Shown in pieces: positions 22,401 through 34,900 of a DNA stretch of 64,000 bases (positions are counted from its first letter, which is position 1; every line of letters begins with the position of its first letter). The notes under the pieces are model-generated. The model ran no database searches, was not told the origin of the DNA, and worked only from the letters and a program-made list of their open reading frames with translations. The translations under genes and the position numbers were made by a program. Source of the DNA: Scenedesmus sp. ARA3 (taxonomy: Eukaryota; Chlorophyta; Chlorophyceae; Sphaeropleales; Scenedesmaceae); NCBI GenBank assembly GCA_004335835.1, contig RWJK01001419.1, positions 62,001 through 126,000 on the forward strand, written 5' to 3'.

Positions 22401-24792
22401 GCCGCATTCCTCATCATGTTTTGGGCGACGTTGGCGGTGCGTGTCGATCAGGCACCTTGTATACTACCTTCCACTGTGTCTGTGCTTGTTGGGTGGCCTC
22501 TGCTGCCGCTGCTGCTGGCACCAGCCTGGGGCAGAGTGCCAACGGCTGTCACACCCTCTGTGACAGCCATTTCATTCTCTCAGCAAAGCCTCACTCGAGT
22601 GGAGGCTGGGCTGCAGTCAAATAAAGGATGCTTCGGATTTTTCAGTTGTGGATGCGAAGGAGAGATGGTGTAGTTGAGCGCCCACTGGGGCAGAGGATGC
22701 AAGGGGTGGCGGCATTGCTGGTGCTGTGCGTGCACCTGGCAGGATCAGGCCTGTGCTGTGAGGCGCTGTCTTGCAGCTTTTGTCCTGCAAGGCATCGGGC
22801 AGGCCAGTCTTGTGGCAGCATGTTGCCAAGTTTTAGCAGCGCACGACCCTGCTGTGTGATTCCGGTGTTACTTTTCTTTTCACGTTTGGGGCGGTGTGCC
22901 TTCGTGTTGCCCCCCACCATGCTGCGCATCAGCTGCTTGGGTGTATCTCTTGCATGCTGCCAGCAGCTATGATGGTGGTGGTGGCATTGCACTGGTACTG
23001 CTGATGAAAGCAGCCAGTGCATAGAGTTGCACCTGGGGCAACATGGCCAGTTGCTTTTACGTATGGCTGTGCTTCTTATTATGACAGGTATCGGGTAAAG
23101 TAACAAGGCTTGCCATAGTTTTGCTGACGTGCGCTTCACATTGTGGGCATTTCCACCTCGTGGTACATCGAGTATCGTGCCAGGGCTTTATCACCTGTTG
23201 CAGTTTTGCTGCATGCCCGGGAGGCTTCAATGTGTTGCTGTGCTGGCCGGTTTGACTGCTGGCCATTTAGTTGTACTGGTTGTTCAGTATTCACAAACAG
23301 TGTTGCATCCTTACTACAATGTAACGCTTACATTGGACGTACGTCCAGAAATCAAGCCTGGATCTTGCTTCTATGGGCTGATACCCTTGTTCTCCTTTGG
23401 CGTGCACCAAGGGAAGCCTGCTCGTCAGTGTCTACGATTGGTTCTACATTGCTTGAAGGTGCGCAGCTCTGCATTTACCACGGTCCTTCAGGCTCCTGGG
23501 GCCATACACATTCGCCCTTCCTCGCATACCAGCCAGCGCAACCACGCCCACATGCATGCGCTCACGGACTCTCTGTACTGCCCATCCTCGGCATCTTCAG
23601 CTGCTTCAGGCATCAGCGCTGCTGCATGCAGGTCAGGCTGGCCGTGTGCATCTTGAAACGTTGCTGCAGCTGCCTGGGCACGCGGCGGGCCACAGACAGG
23701 AGATGGAGAGGGTGTGCACTCACCATGATGGTGGCCCATGCCATGCCAGACCCACTGCTGCAAGACTAGAGCAGGGCTGTTTCTGACTGCTGACCTATCA
23801 TTGGCTGGCTGCTGCTTGATCCCCAGCTCTAGTACATGGACGCTGCCTTTTGGACTCCGTTGCAGCTGCAGAGACAAAGCGCTGGTCTGCTACGTCAACA
23901 GCAGTATCCGGCTGCTGCAACATTACTGTATCAGGCTGCTGCAGCAGTACTAGTCACAGAATGTCCCTGACTGTTGCCAAGCCGGTCTTGACAACAATGC
24001 CAGGCTTCATGAAACGCTTCAGTCGTCATAATACTGCATTGATAGCAAGTTTCGAGCATGTCGACCTAAGGGGTCCTCCGTCGCTGTCAGCGCCGAATTT
24101 GCCGCCAATCTTTGCCGCTCAGTGGAATGTGCTCCTCTGATATTCGATGTGCATTGCTCGATGAGGCCTGGCACGCAAGTGTTGATTTCTCTTTGTAACC
24201 ACCATGCTTAACCACCATGCTTGGCTTCAGAGCGGCCTCGAACAGTACTCCTGCTGCACTCTTGGTTCTTCCCAGGCATTGCACTGGCCACTGTGTACTG
24301 CCTCAACGTTTACTTCATGGGCATCAATGTAGCAATCTTCACTCGCACAGCTCAGCACACATATGGTTTTGCTGCCACACACCATGACGTGGCGTCCACA
24401 GCAGCGTCGTAGCAACGCACAGGCCTGTTGGGGGGATGTATCATAGCATCCAGCAGCATTATGTTCAGTTGACTGTGAAACTACGTAGACAGAGCAAGAC
24501 CTAGAAGAAGCCACTACGGACATCGAGTGCCAGATGCTGGACGACACGTCGGACTACCCTTGCTTCTTGCTTTGATAATGCATGTCACTGCTGCTGTGCA
24601 GTGATGTGGTTGTGGACGCGTCTGAGCTCTGCAGCTGTAGCTGCAAGAGTCTAGTGACTTGCACTTGATTTTGTTGCTGGCCCAGCTGTTGTCAACCAGC
24701 ACAAGGCTGACTAATCTTTCTCAGTAAACAACACGTGAGTGCCTAGAGCTCCGCTCTGGTTTATAAGCAAGGCCCGAAACAGTTCGTAGCTG
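19483..24792 (+). other. 5.3-kb region without a recognisable gene, T/G-rich on +
   Basis: No ORF here gives a recognisable or compositionally normal protein. To about 23.1 kb the + strand is rich in TG-type words (TGTGTG, GTGTGC, TTGTGT), which matches the introns and 3' UTRs of + genes in this window and suggests transcription in the + direction. It may be an extended 3' tail of the gene ending at 19482 or a separate noncoding transcript. From about 23.3 to 24.7 kb composition is more even and I see nothing specific. Confidence 0.5.
19533..19537 (+). terminator. Candidate poly(A) signal TGTAA
   Basis: Lies 51 bases beyond the stop at 19482. If used, the T/G-skewed DNA downstream belongs to another transcript. 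Confidence 0.45.
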
Positions 24793-24797
24793 GTTAC
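24793..24797 (-). terminator. Candidate poly(A) signal TGTAA for L-galactose dehydrogenase
   Basis: TTACA on +, about 330 bases beyond the stop codon at 25131-25133. The interval between is A/C-rich on +, as expected for a - strand 3' UTR. Confidence 0.55.
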
Positions 24798-25130
24798 ATT
24801 GGTGTGCAACCAAGGCCAGCAATTGAGACCTTCTCCAACCCAGCTCAGCACGACAAACAGGAACGCAGGCGGGGTGACGAAACACCGTCACAAACCCCAG
24901 CCCAAGACGACTCAGCAGCAACGCAGAATGAAAACCAGCCAAACAGCTACTCGGCAAATCATGCTGCTGCTTCACACTCCGGCGCAGTCACCCAAGCTGC
25001 TGGTGACATACACCAATCCAGATGTCCGCCCACTGTGCAGCTGACATACATCTGTGGCACGTGCCTCGCTTGATCTGCAGGACATGGATGTGCAACCCAA
25101 CCAGCAGAAGCACCTCAATAAGGGTCAGCC

Positions 25131-26853
25131 TCACTTCCTGTTGCCTGTGACGCCAACAGGCCACGTCACGTTTGCCACCGGTTGCAGCACGCGCCGAATC
25201 TCGGCCAGCATTGCCACCTCCTGTGCTGACAGCCCCGCGGCAGCAGCCTTCTTTTGCATGCCAGAGCTGTCGCCATCGCCGCATTCAGCACCGGCGCTGC
25301 TGCCAGTATTGTTGCTTAGCTCCTCCTGCTGCTGCTCTTCCTGAATAGTACCTTGCTTCTCGGGTGCTTTGCCGGCGCTGCCGTGTGTGTTGTACATGTC
25401 CAGCATGACTGCCACATTGTCTGACACCTCCTCCGGCTTGGCCATGCCTGGCAAAAGCGCAGAAAGCATGCAGCAGAACGGATTTAGTGCCTGCAAAGGT
25501 GGCACACAGCGTCATGGTGCTGCACCGTACCCACAACATGCAGGCTGTTCGAGATGTTTGCACCCCTTCCCCCGCTGCCTTGCCTAACTTAAGTCTGAGA
25601 CACAACTCAAACGGATGGAGTTCACTGTAACTCTTTGCTCAATGATGCTGCCCACAACTGTAGCATACAGCATGGTGCGGTGTTTCCTCCTCAACCAAGC
25701 AGGAACAGCCAGGTTGAGCCTAAAAGCACCCTGGCAGCAATAAACCTTGTGTACCCATCTCACCCATGAGGTGCACAGCCACGCCGCTGCCTGCCTGCTG
25801 CACGGCTGCCTTCACAGCCAGCCTGGGCAGTGACACGCCGCCAGCAGCAGCCAGCTGCGCACACTGCCGTGCTGCCTCCTGCAGGGCTGGCGGGGCGGGG
25901 TGCCACGGCTCAGGGCCCTGCAGGTGCGGCGTGGCAGAGGACGCACAGCACAGCATGTAGCCATGACATGGATGTTAGGGCCTGGACAACATTTAAAAAC
26001 AAGGAGCAAGTTTGGAAGCTGTCGCAATGGGCCACCAAGTGCCTGGCGCTGGACAGGAATGAACATGCTTGCGTGTTGGTAGCAAGGAGGAGGCTGCATG
26101 CTGTCTGCTGTGGTCGTCAAGACCATGCAGGCCATCAACAAGCTGCAGCTGCAGGGCATGCCATCAGCTGCCACAGGTGCTTGCATGCAGCCCCTCATCA
26201 AGTATGCATGTTGCCACCATGGCCAGATGTCTCACCTGCGGCCGCCAGAGCCCCATGCACAGCGGTGCAGCGCTGATGACGCCAACGCCCTTGGCCTGCA
26301 GGTAGGGCAGCAGCTGCAGGGCCGGCAGGCAGGCACACGACAGTCGGATCTTGGCGTCATATATAAGCAATGAAGCGCAGCTACAAGGAGCCAACTTGCT
26401 GCAAACCTGCTGAGCCAGTTCTTTCTGCTGTTGTACAGACTCGTGAAAGTACAACTGCGCAAATGCAGGTGCATCATTGTTCGTGTTATCAGCTTGCACA
26501 CAGCTGCACCGCACATGGCTGTGCATGCTTGGCGCACATGCGCACCTCCAGCAGCGACGTGTCATGGAGGCTGTTGTGGCAGTAGGACAGCACCACATCA
26601 ACAGTGCCGGCAGGCACCCTGCAGCAGCCACCAGGCAAATTGCGGGCGCATTTGGTGCATCACTGTTGGAGTTATGTCTGTGCCGTTAGTGATTGCAAAC
26701 GGTGTTGCATGATAACCACATCAGAGCCTGCCTTATCAGGAAAGTAAGGCACCTTTGAGATGATGGGGAAGGGGCACCTGGCCCAACAGTTGAGCTGTGT
26801 TTGAGCTTACACCAAGTACGATGACATGGCTGAGTGGAACTGCAGCCGCAAAC

Positions 26854-26891
<38 letters not shown>

Positions 26892-28590
26892 GCAGCGCAC
26901 TTGTCCAGGATGTAGCTGAAGATATCCAGCGGGTAGCCAGTGATGCCAATGGCCCTGATCACGCCCTGCTGCTTCAGCTGCTGCAAGACTGGCAGCGTCT
27001 CATCCACAATCTGCAGCAGCAGCAGCAGCAGCAGGACTGCACAGGTAAGTTTGGGGTTCGGGTCCTTTCCTTGCACAATATTTGAAAAGCTGACGGCAAG
27101 CATGCTATACCAGCCGGAGGGCAGCCACTGGCCAGTACTACTAGTGCAGGCAGTAGTACTACTGGTGCAGGAGCTTTGAAGAACAGTGTTTGCAGGTGCT
27201 CTCTCCCAAGCCGCAAGGCCCTCACAGCATGTCATACACCCGATAATGTGCATTTGCTGAGAAAATACACCCGCCTCCCTCACCTGCCTCATGTCGGGGC
27301 AGAACTCTATGTCGTGGCAGTGCAGGATGTCAATGTAGCTGACACCCAGCCGCTGCATGCTGGCGCTGATGCTGGCACGCACACGGTCAGCGCTGTAGTC
27401 AGGTGCCTCATCTGCACACACCAGCAGCATGTAGGCAGCAGCCACAGGTCGTAGGTGCAGTGCAGGTGCTAGTGCTTCAAGCTTCAAGCTTCCCATATTG
27501 ATGTTAGATGCGGTAATATCCCCACCCCTGCAAGACTCGATGTGTACTGCATCTACAAGGGACCATCAAGCAGCTGCAGGTAAAGCTGTAAGGAGCAGCA
27601 TCTTCACAGGAACCGCCAGCAAATAAACCAGAGAAAGCTGTGCTTGTCATGAGGTTTGCAAGGCGCCAGCAGCTGATGTACATTCACTTTGAGGGCCTCA
27701 CCAGGCGAGTACTTGCCAATCTTGGTGCACACAATGATGTCTTCGCGTGGCAGTGACTTGATGGCGGCTCCCAGCAGCTGCAGCGACAGACAGGTCGTCG
27801 ATAGCTTGCATGCATGCATGATGTGTGCAGCAGGTGTGGCATCGCCGGTGGCTGACATAGCGTGTCAGCTGATGCTGCCTGGCGAGGCGAGGTGTTTTGT
27901 TTTGTTTTTAGCTTGCAGCGCGGCCCCTGTGCATACTTGATGCGGGCAAAGAACGTGTCCCACAATGTCACTAAGATGCCGTGATGTTGTGTATGCATTT
28001 ACTGTAAAATGCGACATGACAGGCTCCCTGGCACAAGACAGCTGCACTGCCCTTGCTGCCGAGCAAGCCTAGTCTGTTTTGCGTTGCTGTGCATTGTGCA
28101 ATGGCCGCGCACCTGCTCTGCCCTGCCAGAGCCGTAGTATGGGCTGACATCAAACAGGTTGATGCCTGCTGCATATGCTGCATGCACAGTCTTGATGGCT
28201 GTCTCTTCATCTGCCACCTGCATGCAGGTGCGGTACACAAAACATTGGCAGCTCAGCACGGTGCGCACACCCACGTGGGTGCACCCCATTGGCACACATG
28301 CTGCAGCTGCACAGCTGCAAGAGAGATGTGGTGGTTTAGAACTTGTAGTTTACCTAAAATGCTCAAGATAAAGTGGGAAAATTAATTGTTAAAGTAACAC
28401 AGCAGGGCTTTTGGCCACACAACTTTACAGTGCATTGTGTCTCCCACTGGCTGCTGCCGCTGTGTGCAGATGCAGCTGCTGTGGCACTCACACCATAAGA
28501 GTGGCCTATCGGGGAGCAGCCCATCCCCAGGACTGACACCTGCATCCCAGTGTGTCCAAGAGCTACACGGGGCACGCGTTTGTCCGACAT
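25131..28590 (-). CDS. L-galactose dehydrogenase
   Basis: Oxidises L-galactose to L-galactono-1,4-lactone with NAD in the Smirnoff-Wheeler ascorbate pathway. Nine exons close in phase: 28590-28492, 28217-28113, 27777-27702, 27411-27284, 27010-26901, 26618-26546, 26313-26236, 25917-25764 and 25447-25131, giving about 379 residues against about 320 in plants. It follows the plant enzyme throughout: VALGHTGMQVSVLGMGCSPIG, NLFDVSPYYG, IIVCTKIGKY, DYSADRVRASI, YIDILHCHDIEF, GTVDVVLSYCH and GVGVISAAPL. The aldo-keto reductase tetrad is present: Asp56, Tyr61, Lys87 and His126. The extra length is mainly a Gln/Glu/Ser/Gly insert before the C-terminal helix. It is head-to-head with an SDR gene 387 bp away. 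The equivalent plant gene is GalDH. Confidence 0.96.
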
Positions 28591-28977
28591 GACTTGGGCA
28601 CACGTGGAACAGTCGTACTGCTGTTGAGAAGGACCGCCCTGACAGACACAGCTGTTTGTCAAAGAGGGACTGGTAAAGTCCGTTACAATGATGGTATGCA
28701 CTTAAGTCAACGGGAGTCTGCAGATGATGCCGTCGAACAGATACTGCGGATCGGCCTGGGATTAACCCAGGCCACACGCACCGCGATGACCTCAATCAAC
28801 AGACACTGTGCAGCAGCGAGTGGCTGTCAGATCATCATCAAATGTCACTATCGTAATACTAGGATGCCGCTCGCTCGCTAAACTACACATCAGGTTAATC
28901 TGGAAGCCAGCTGTACTGCTGCTACGTGGTTACCTTGGTCAATCCTCTGTGCTGCACAGGCACGCTGTAGCAGCAAG
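28591..28977. other. Shared 387-bp divergent promoter region
   Basis: Separates the start codons of L-galactose dehydrogenase (-) and the SDR gene (+). No known motif was assigned. Confidence 0.6.
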
Positions 28978-30839
28978 ATGGGCAGCTTGGGCAGCAGCAA
29001 TAAGGGCCTGGCAGTGGTGGTTGGTGCAAACAAGGGCATTGGATTAGGAGTGAGTCTCCGGCCAGGCACAGCATGCTCACCAATAACAGTACTGTGTACA
29101 ACTGCCTCTTACTGTATCCACGAGAACCTATGATGGATCCTGTGACAAGGACACTGCAAAGCCAGCACTGCAGGAATGCATGTGCATGTGCTTGCCTTGT
29201 CTGTGAAGCCGCAATGCTCACAGCATGTCGAGCAGCATCATGATGCATTACCAACAGCAACCGGTCACCTTGATTGGCACCCTGAAACTGTGTCATGTGG
29301 TGTCTTCACTGCAGCTGTGTCAAGTGCTGCTGGCAGAGGGCTATGATGTGTTGGCCACATGCCGCAGCACCTCACCAGAGCTCGATGCAACGTCAGCCAA
29401 AGTTGTGCAAGGTGAGGCAGACAGCAGCCGGGGCATACAGCTGACAGCACACAGCTGGGCAGCAGGCACACAAAAAACGTCACAGGGCTGCAATATGTCA
29501 ATGATTGCAAGTGTTTTCTTGCCCTTTTAATGGGCTGTGTACAGCTCAGCAACAATTTGTGGTCGGCCAATAATGGTTAGGGTATTTGGCTGCAATTGGA
29601 GTCAGACAGCCATGCAGGTCAATGTGCGCTGACTGGGTCATCCCCTGCTGCATGACTGGCTGCCGCAGGTGTTGATGTGACATCAGCAGCAGGGCTGGAG
29701 CCGCTGCTCGCAGCACTGCAATCACGAAGCAAGGTGCGTAATCATTGTACAAGGCACGCTCTGCTTCATAAGCAGCGGCTGCATTGAGGTTATTGTGAAC
29801 ATTGGTTGCTGCTGGCTGTTTAGTGCGTGGACCGAGGCAACTACTGCAGGCTGTGCAAGCTGCCGTGCATACAGCCGTGTTTGTGATCACATGTTATCGT
29901 GGTGGCAGGCGCTAGCAGGCGCGGCAGGTGTGACAGCATTGACCTCAGGCAGAGTTGAAGGTTCTGTCTGCACCTGTGTATTGCAGGTGCAGCTGCTGGT
30001 GGTGTGTGCCGGCTACCAGAAACTGGACAGCCTGGCAAGTGTTGACACTGATGACCTGGACAAGCACTGGCAGGTACGCTGCAGCAGGCAACCTGTTCAC
30101 AAAAGGGAGCACGCTGCACTGCTGTTGGCAGTATGGCAGACATGATGTCAGCTGCTAGCCAGCCGTCTGCTGCTGGGTTGCTGCCTAGCTACTTGCACAG
30201 TTGGCAGCCATCACAGCATGTGTCACGCCGTATTGGTCTGACTTGCAAGTTGGTAGCCTGTGCGCCTTGCCGACAGCAACCAACCGCATGTACACCGGTC
30301 ATTAACAGATGGACTGCTGCTTTGCCACTGCGGCGGCCTTGCCCGCAGATCAATGCAGTCGGCCCCGTGCGGGTGGTCCAGACGTTGCTGCCCCTGCTGG
30401 AAGACGGCAAGTCAAAGGTGGGAGCGGCATCTTGCTCGTTAATCAAACGGCGGCTGCACATTGCATCACTGCTTGTGCATGCTTGCGCGCAGCACACAGA
30501 AACTGAATGGTTGGCAGCCTCTGAGTAAAAGTTGCGCCTTACGCAGGTGGTCATCCTGAGCAGCAAGATGGGGTCACAAGGCGCGCAAGACATTCCTGCG
30601 GGAGGTGGACTGGTGAGTGAAGCAGCACATTCATGCCAACCTAGGCAAGGTGCATCTACACACATGCAGGAACTTCCTGCCCTTGAAGGGCTTCGTTGCA
30701 GCACCAGACACAGCGTTTCTTGCTGGCCATTGCACAACCATCACACGGCAGTGTTACTGCTGGCGACTGATCCGTCACGGGATGGATGGCATGGATGGAC
30801 TTGAAGTCCAGGCAGTACATGCGTCCGAATCCCCACTTG

Positions 30840-30873
<34 letters not shown>

Positions 30874-31654
30874 AGTATGGCTACCGCATGAGCAAGACAG
30901 CTCTCAACATGGCTGGCAAGCTGCTGGCAGAAGACCTGGCAGGGCGGGGCATCCCTGTTGGCATCGTGCACCCTGGGCCGGTGAGACAGCAGTACATGTG
31001 TTGCACGTTCGGCTGCTGATTGTCCTGTGACAGGCTCGTTGTCCTGTTGAGTACGCATTGTGCTGGCGTTGTGTGTGTTGCTTTCGTGCATGCAGGTTCT
31101 GAACGGGTGGGTTGCAGTGGGGGTGACCAGGCACCTCAATGCGCTCAAGTTACTGTGAAGCTGCATGTGTCCAATGCAGACACTTTGCTTCAAGTGCCGA
31201 GTTGACAGTTGCTGCGCTTTTGTACAGTGTATGCTGCTGGTGCTTGTCTGGCTGCTAGCCATGCACCGAACACTGCAGCAGGAACTAGGTGTGGTGGCAG
31301 AGGCATGCCCAAACTGGACGGCTGTGGTGCTCTGCGACTTCCAATTGGCGGTTCAACACAGCAGTGAAGCACAGTTGCTAGCTAACACCAGCCTTTGACC
31401 AGTAACTGGACACTTTGTCTTTGCATTCTGCCTTGCTTCCCTGTTTCTGCCATGCGTGTGTGCAGGTGCACACAGATATGCTGAGGTCTCTACGCATCTC
31501 AAGGGGAGTGACAGACGAGTCCAAGCTGGCAGCTGGCACCATCAGTGTGGAGCAGTCATCGGCTAGCATCTGCAGCTACATTGCTACCAAGCTAGACATG
31601 AACACCTCAGGGCAGTTCTGGGCAGCAGACACAGACAAAGTCTTGCCATGGTAA
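28978..31654 (+). CDS. Short-chain dehydrogenase/reductase, C-factor-like
   Basis: Eight exons close in phase: 28978-29049, 29315-29411, 29669-29733, 29987-30073, 30349-30417, 30547-30612, 30876-30980 and 31466-31654, about 249 residues, a normal classical SDR length. The Rossmann signature VVGANKGIGLG lies near residues 14-24. A CAG motif follows strand 4 (LLVVCAGYQ). The active site includes Ser in LSSKMGS and Tyr155-x3-Lys159 in YGYRMSKTALN, followed by HPGPV. The MGS...GG-YGYRMSK arrangement resembles the CsgA/C-factor and carbonyl-reductase-like SDR group. An NAD(P)-dependent oxidoreductase is secure; the substrate is not known. No transit peptide is seen, so it is probably cytosolic. 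It converges with the LRR gene at its 3' end. Confidence 0.93.
30843..30872. repeat. (CTG)10 repeat directly before a splice acceptor
   Basis: Ten CTG units followed by CAG form the end of the sixth SDR intron; exon 7 begins at 30876. Confidence 0.9.
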
Positions 31655-31807
31655 TGCGAGCTGCAGCTGCAGGATAATGCTGTTGTGGCTTGCTGGGTCG
31701 TTTAATTCACCAGAGGAACATATGCTTATGATTGGTTTTGTGCCGCAGCCGATCTGCTGGTTCAATGCAGTTGTCTTGCAAGTGCAAATAAGTCATGCGC
31801 AGTGCTA

Positions 31808-31812
31808 TGTAA
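31808..31812 (+). terminator. Candidate poly(A) signal TGTAA for the SDR gene
   Basis: Lies about 155 bases after the stop at 31654. Confidence 0.6.
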
Positions 31813-31858
31813 CCCTACTCCTGGCCCTGGCAGCAGGCTAACCTTAAGTTCTGCAGCG

Positions 31859-31863
31859 TTACA
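31859..31863 (-). terminator. Candidate poly(A) signal TGTAA for the LRR gene
   Basis: TTACA on +, about 90 bases beyond the LRR stop codon at 31955-31957. Confidence 0.6.
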
Positions 31864-31954
31864 ACTCCACCTGCAACTGGGTTGACTGATTGACTTGTGC
31901 CACCAACAGCACGTAATCCACTCCACCACTTCAGCATCCAACCAAGCCCACAGG

Positions 31955-34900
31955 TCAATCTTCTGCACATCCTGTTTGTGCCATGTCCGTTGTTGGCTGG
32001 TCTGCATGCGCAACGCTGTCTTCGCCACACTCAGCTGCATTATGGCTCATGGCCTGCGCAACAGCTGACAGCTTGTCTGACTGGGCCTGCAGCTGCTGCA
32101 GCAGCGTGCCTTCCAGCACCTGTATGCAGCAAAGATTGGCAGCCAGCAGCAGGAAGCAACAGCAGGCCTGTGGTTAGATCCTGTTTACGGTACTTGGCTT
32201 TTGCAGCTCGCCTGCTGCATAAATGCCAAACTTGGCATGCATGTCTGACAAAGTAGCTGTAACACAAACTAAGCAAAGCCGAGCGGCTGAAGCAGCCATG
32301 CATCAATTACAAGCAGGCTCCAACACTGGAGAAGTTGTGGGCTGTTGCAAAGCTCTACAGTGGCTTTGTCCGACTGTAGCTTTGACACTACACCAGCAGC
32401 TTGCAGGCTTTGACAGCAGCAGGAGCACTGGGCTGCATGATGCGCATCAGCACTACACCGTCCACGCACCTGCAGCCGCCCCCTCATGCTCGTCAGCACA
32501 GCCTCAATGCCCTGCACAGCCTTCACCCGCGTGTCCAGCGCAGCAGGGATGGGCTGCGGCAGCGGCGGCAGCTGCCTGGGGCGCTGCTTGGCCAATGCCG
32601 CTGCTGTCATGCCCGTGTGGTGCTGCGGCGGCTGCATGCCCGCATCAGCATCCACCAGAGGGTGCGCCAGTGCGTGCCTGCGGATGCAACAGGGTACATG
32701 TGTGGAAGGTGCTGTGCTGCCAGCAGCCGACCAGCTGTGGCATGTCTGCCAGAAGCGGATGCAAATGACAATGCAGAAAGGGCATTAAACATTTAACTGG
32801 CAACATTGCATGCATCGAACTCCAGAGTCAGCCAAGCACCAAGCAGCTGCAGCGGCAGACTCGCCTCTCTGCTGCAGGCAGCAATCAACTGCTTCAACCC
32901 CTACCTGAGCCTGTGAATCGCTGCGAGCGGATTGCCTGGCTGCCTGTGTGTGTAGTGTGCCAGCTGACAGACCTGCAGCCCCAAGGCAATTGCCAGCCGC
33001 TCTGTAGGGTCCTGGAAGCTGTCATCTGCTGCCTGATGACCAGCATCTGCTGCTTCCTCATCATCGCCAGGCAGCTCGTCAGTGATGCCAACACCTGCAA
33101 GCAGCGAGTTGGTACACAGGATGGAATACAAGTAATGCATGGTTTGTAATGACCTCAGAGCGTGAAGCAGCAGCCGCAACATTGATGCACTGCCACAAAC
33201 AGGCCAGCGAAGCCCCCTGCCAATGCCTTGCCCTTGCTCACCTGTAAGGAAGGTCTGGTCAACAACCGGCTCCCCTGCTTCGGCAATGCCAGCAGCTGCA
33301 CCTGTCTGCTGCCCCTGCCCATGCTGCTGCCCCTGCTGCTGCTGCTGCTGCTCTTCCTCGTCCCCATCATCATCCCATGCCTCGCTGCCCTCTTCTGCAA
33401 CAGGAGCCAGCTGCCAGCTGCCGATGCCTTGCTCCACCCGCTCAAAAGCAGCCACCAGCTGCTGGTGCTGCAGCCCCATGATGGCATTCCTGCCAGCAGC
33501 AGCAAGCACATGCCCAGGCTCAGCAGCAGCATCCACAGTCACCGGCAGCAGGCGCCGCGGGCTGCTGCTGCTTGTTGATTGACTCGTGCTGCTGCTGCTG
33601 CTGCCTGAGGCTGTGAGCTGCTGCCTGCGTTTCGCCTTGTGGGGTGGCTGTGCCTTGCTGGTGTGCTGCCAAAGAGCTTGCGGCTCGTTCATTTGTGTGA
33701 TGATGCACAGCCCGGGCTTCTGCAGGTCCTGCAGTGCAGCAGCAGCGGCAGCAGCACCAGGAATGTTGCAGGGAGCACAGCAGCACTTGCGGAGTGGCAG
33801 CAGCACTTCCAGGTGCCTAGGCCTTCTCAACAACAACAAGGTCAACAACATGTAGCAAGGCAGGGCACGCCTGGCACTGCACGCAGCGTTGGCAGGCAGT
33901 CCAGCAACTGAGCCCCTCATCCTGACCTTGATCGGCTCGCTGCCAGACCAGCAGTGCGCAGCCAGTGGTGTACCAACCAGCTGCAGCTCAGCCAGCCGCG
34001 GCAGCAGCAGCAGCGGCAGCAGCTGCGAAGCCTGCGACACCTTGGTGTGACTCAGGTTCAGCTGCACCAGCTGCTGGAAGCCTGTTGTTCCAGCACCAGC
34101 ACCAGCAGCACTGCCCTTACTGCCAAAGATGTGATCGGCTGCAAGCTGGCAGTCCTGCTGCTGCTGCTGCTGCTTGTCGCTTGCAGGCACTTGCCGTATA
34201 GGGTTGTGGCCGAGCAGCAGCTGCTGCAAGGCTGGCAGCTGCCCCAGTGGCATCAGCGCTGCTCCGCCGAGTCTGTTGTGTGACAGGTCCAGGCATGAGA
34301 GGCAGGTGAAGGGGCCCAGCTGCTGCGGGAGCTCCCTGAGGCTGCTGCCAGCAGCGTAGAGTGCGGCCAGCCTGCAAGAAACAAGACAATTACAATATCA
34401 GCAAAACCAAAAAAAGCATGTCAAGTGGTGATCAGCAATCAGAACAGCATCCCGTAAGCTGTCATGCTGATAAGTTAGATGCTGTGACAGCTGGCCTGCA
34501 GCTCAATGGATGGCTCACCTGGGCAGCCGTGCCAGTGGCGAAGTCACACCCAGCAGCTGCTCTGCAGGGATCAAGTTGAAGCTGACATCCAGCAGCCGCA
34601 AGCAGCTGAGGCCGCTGGGGCAGCACAGCTGCCTCCCCAACGCGTTGCACTGAGGCACAGCTGCAGTTGCTGCTGCTTCATGTCCCTGCCTTTCTGCTCC
34701 TTGCTCCTCTGCTGTCTGCTCCCGCTGCTCATCTGCCACAGGTGGACCCTGAGCTGTAGTGCTGCATGCGGCAGTAGCGGTGGTGCGCAGCACCTGTGCT
34801 AAGCCCTGCAGGTCCCGCAACCTGTTTGCTGACAGGATCAACTGCTGCAGTGCCGGCAGCCATGCAAGGCCTGCAATGCAGCTGAGCCTGTTGTCGCTGA

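Noticed and set aside
32680..32690. A better-looking acceptor for exon 8 of the LRR gene
   Set aside because: It does not match the phase of the preceding donor; the acceptor at 32745 does.
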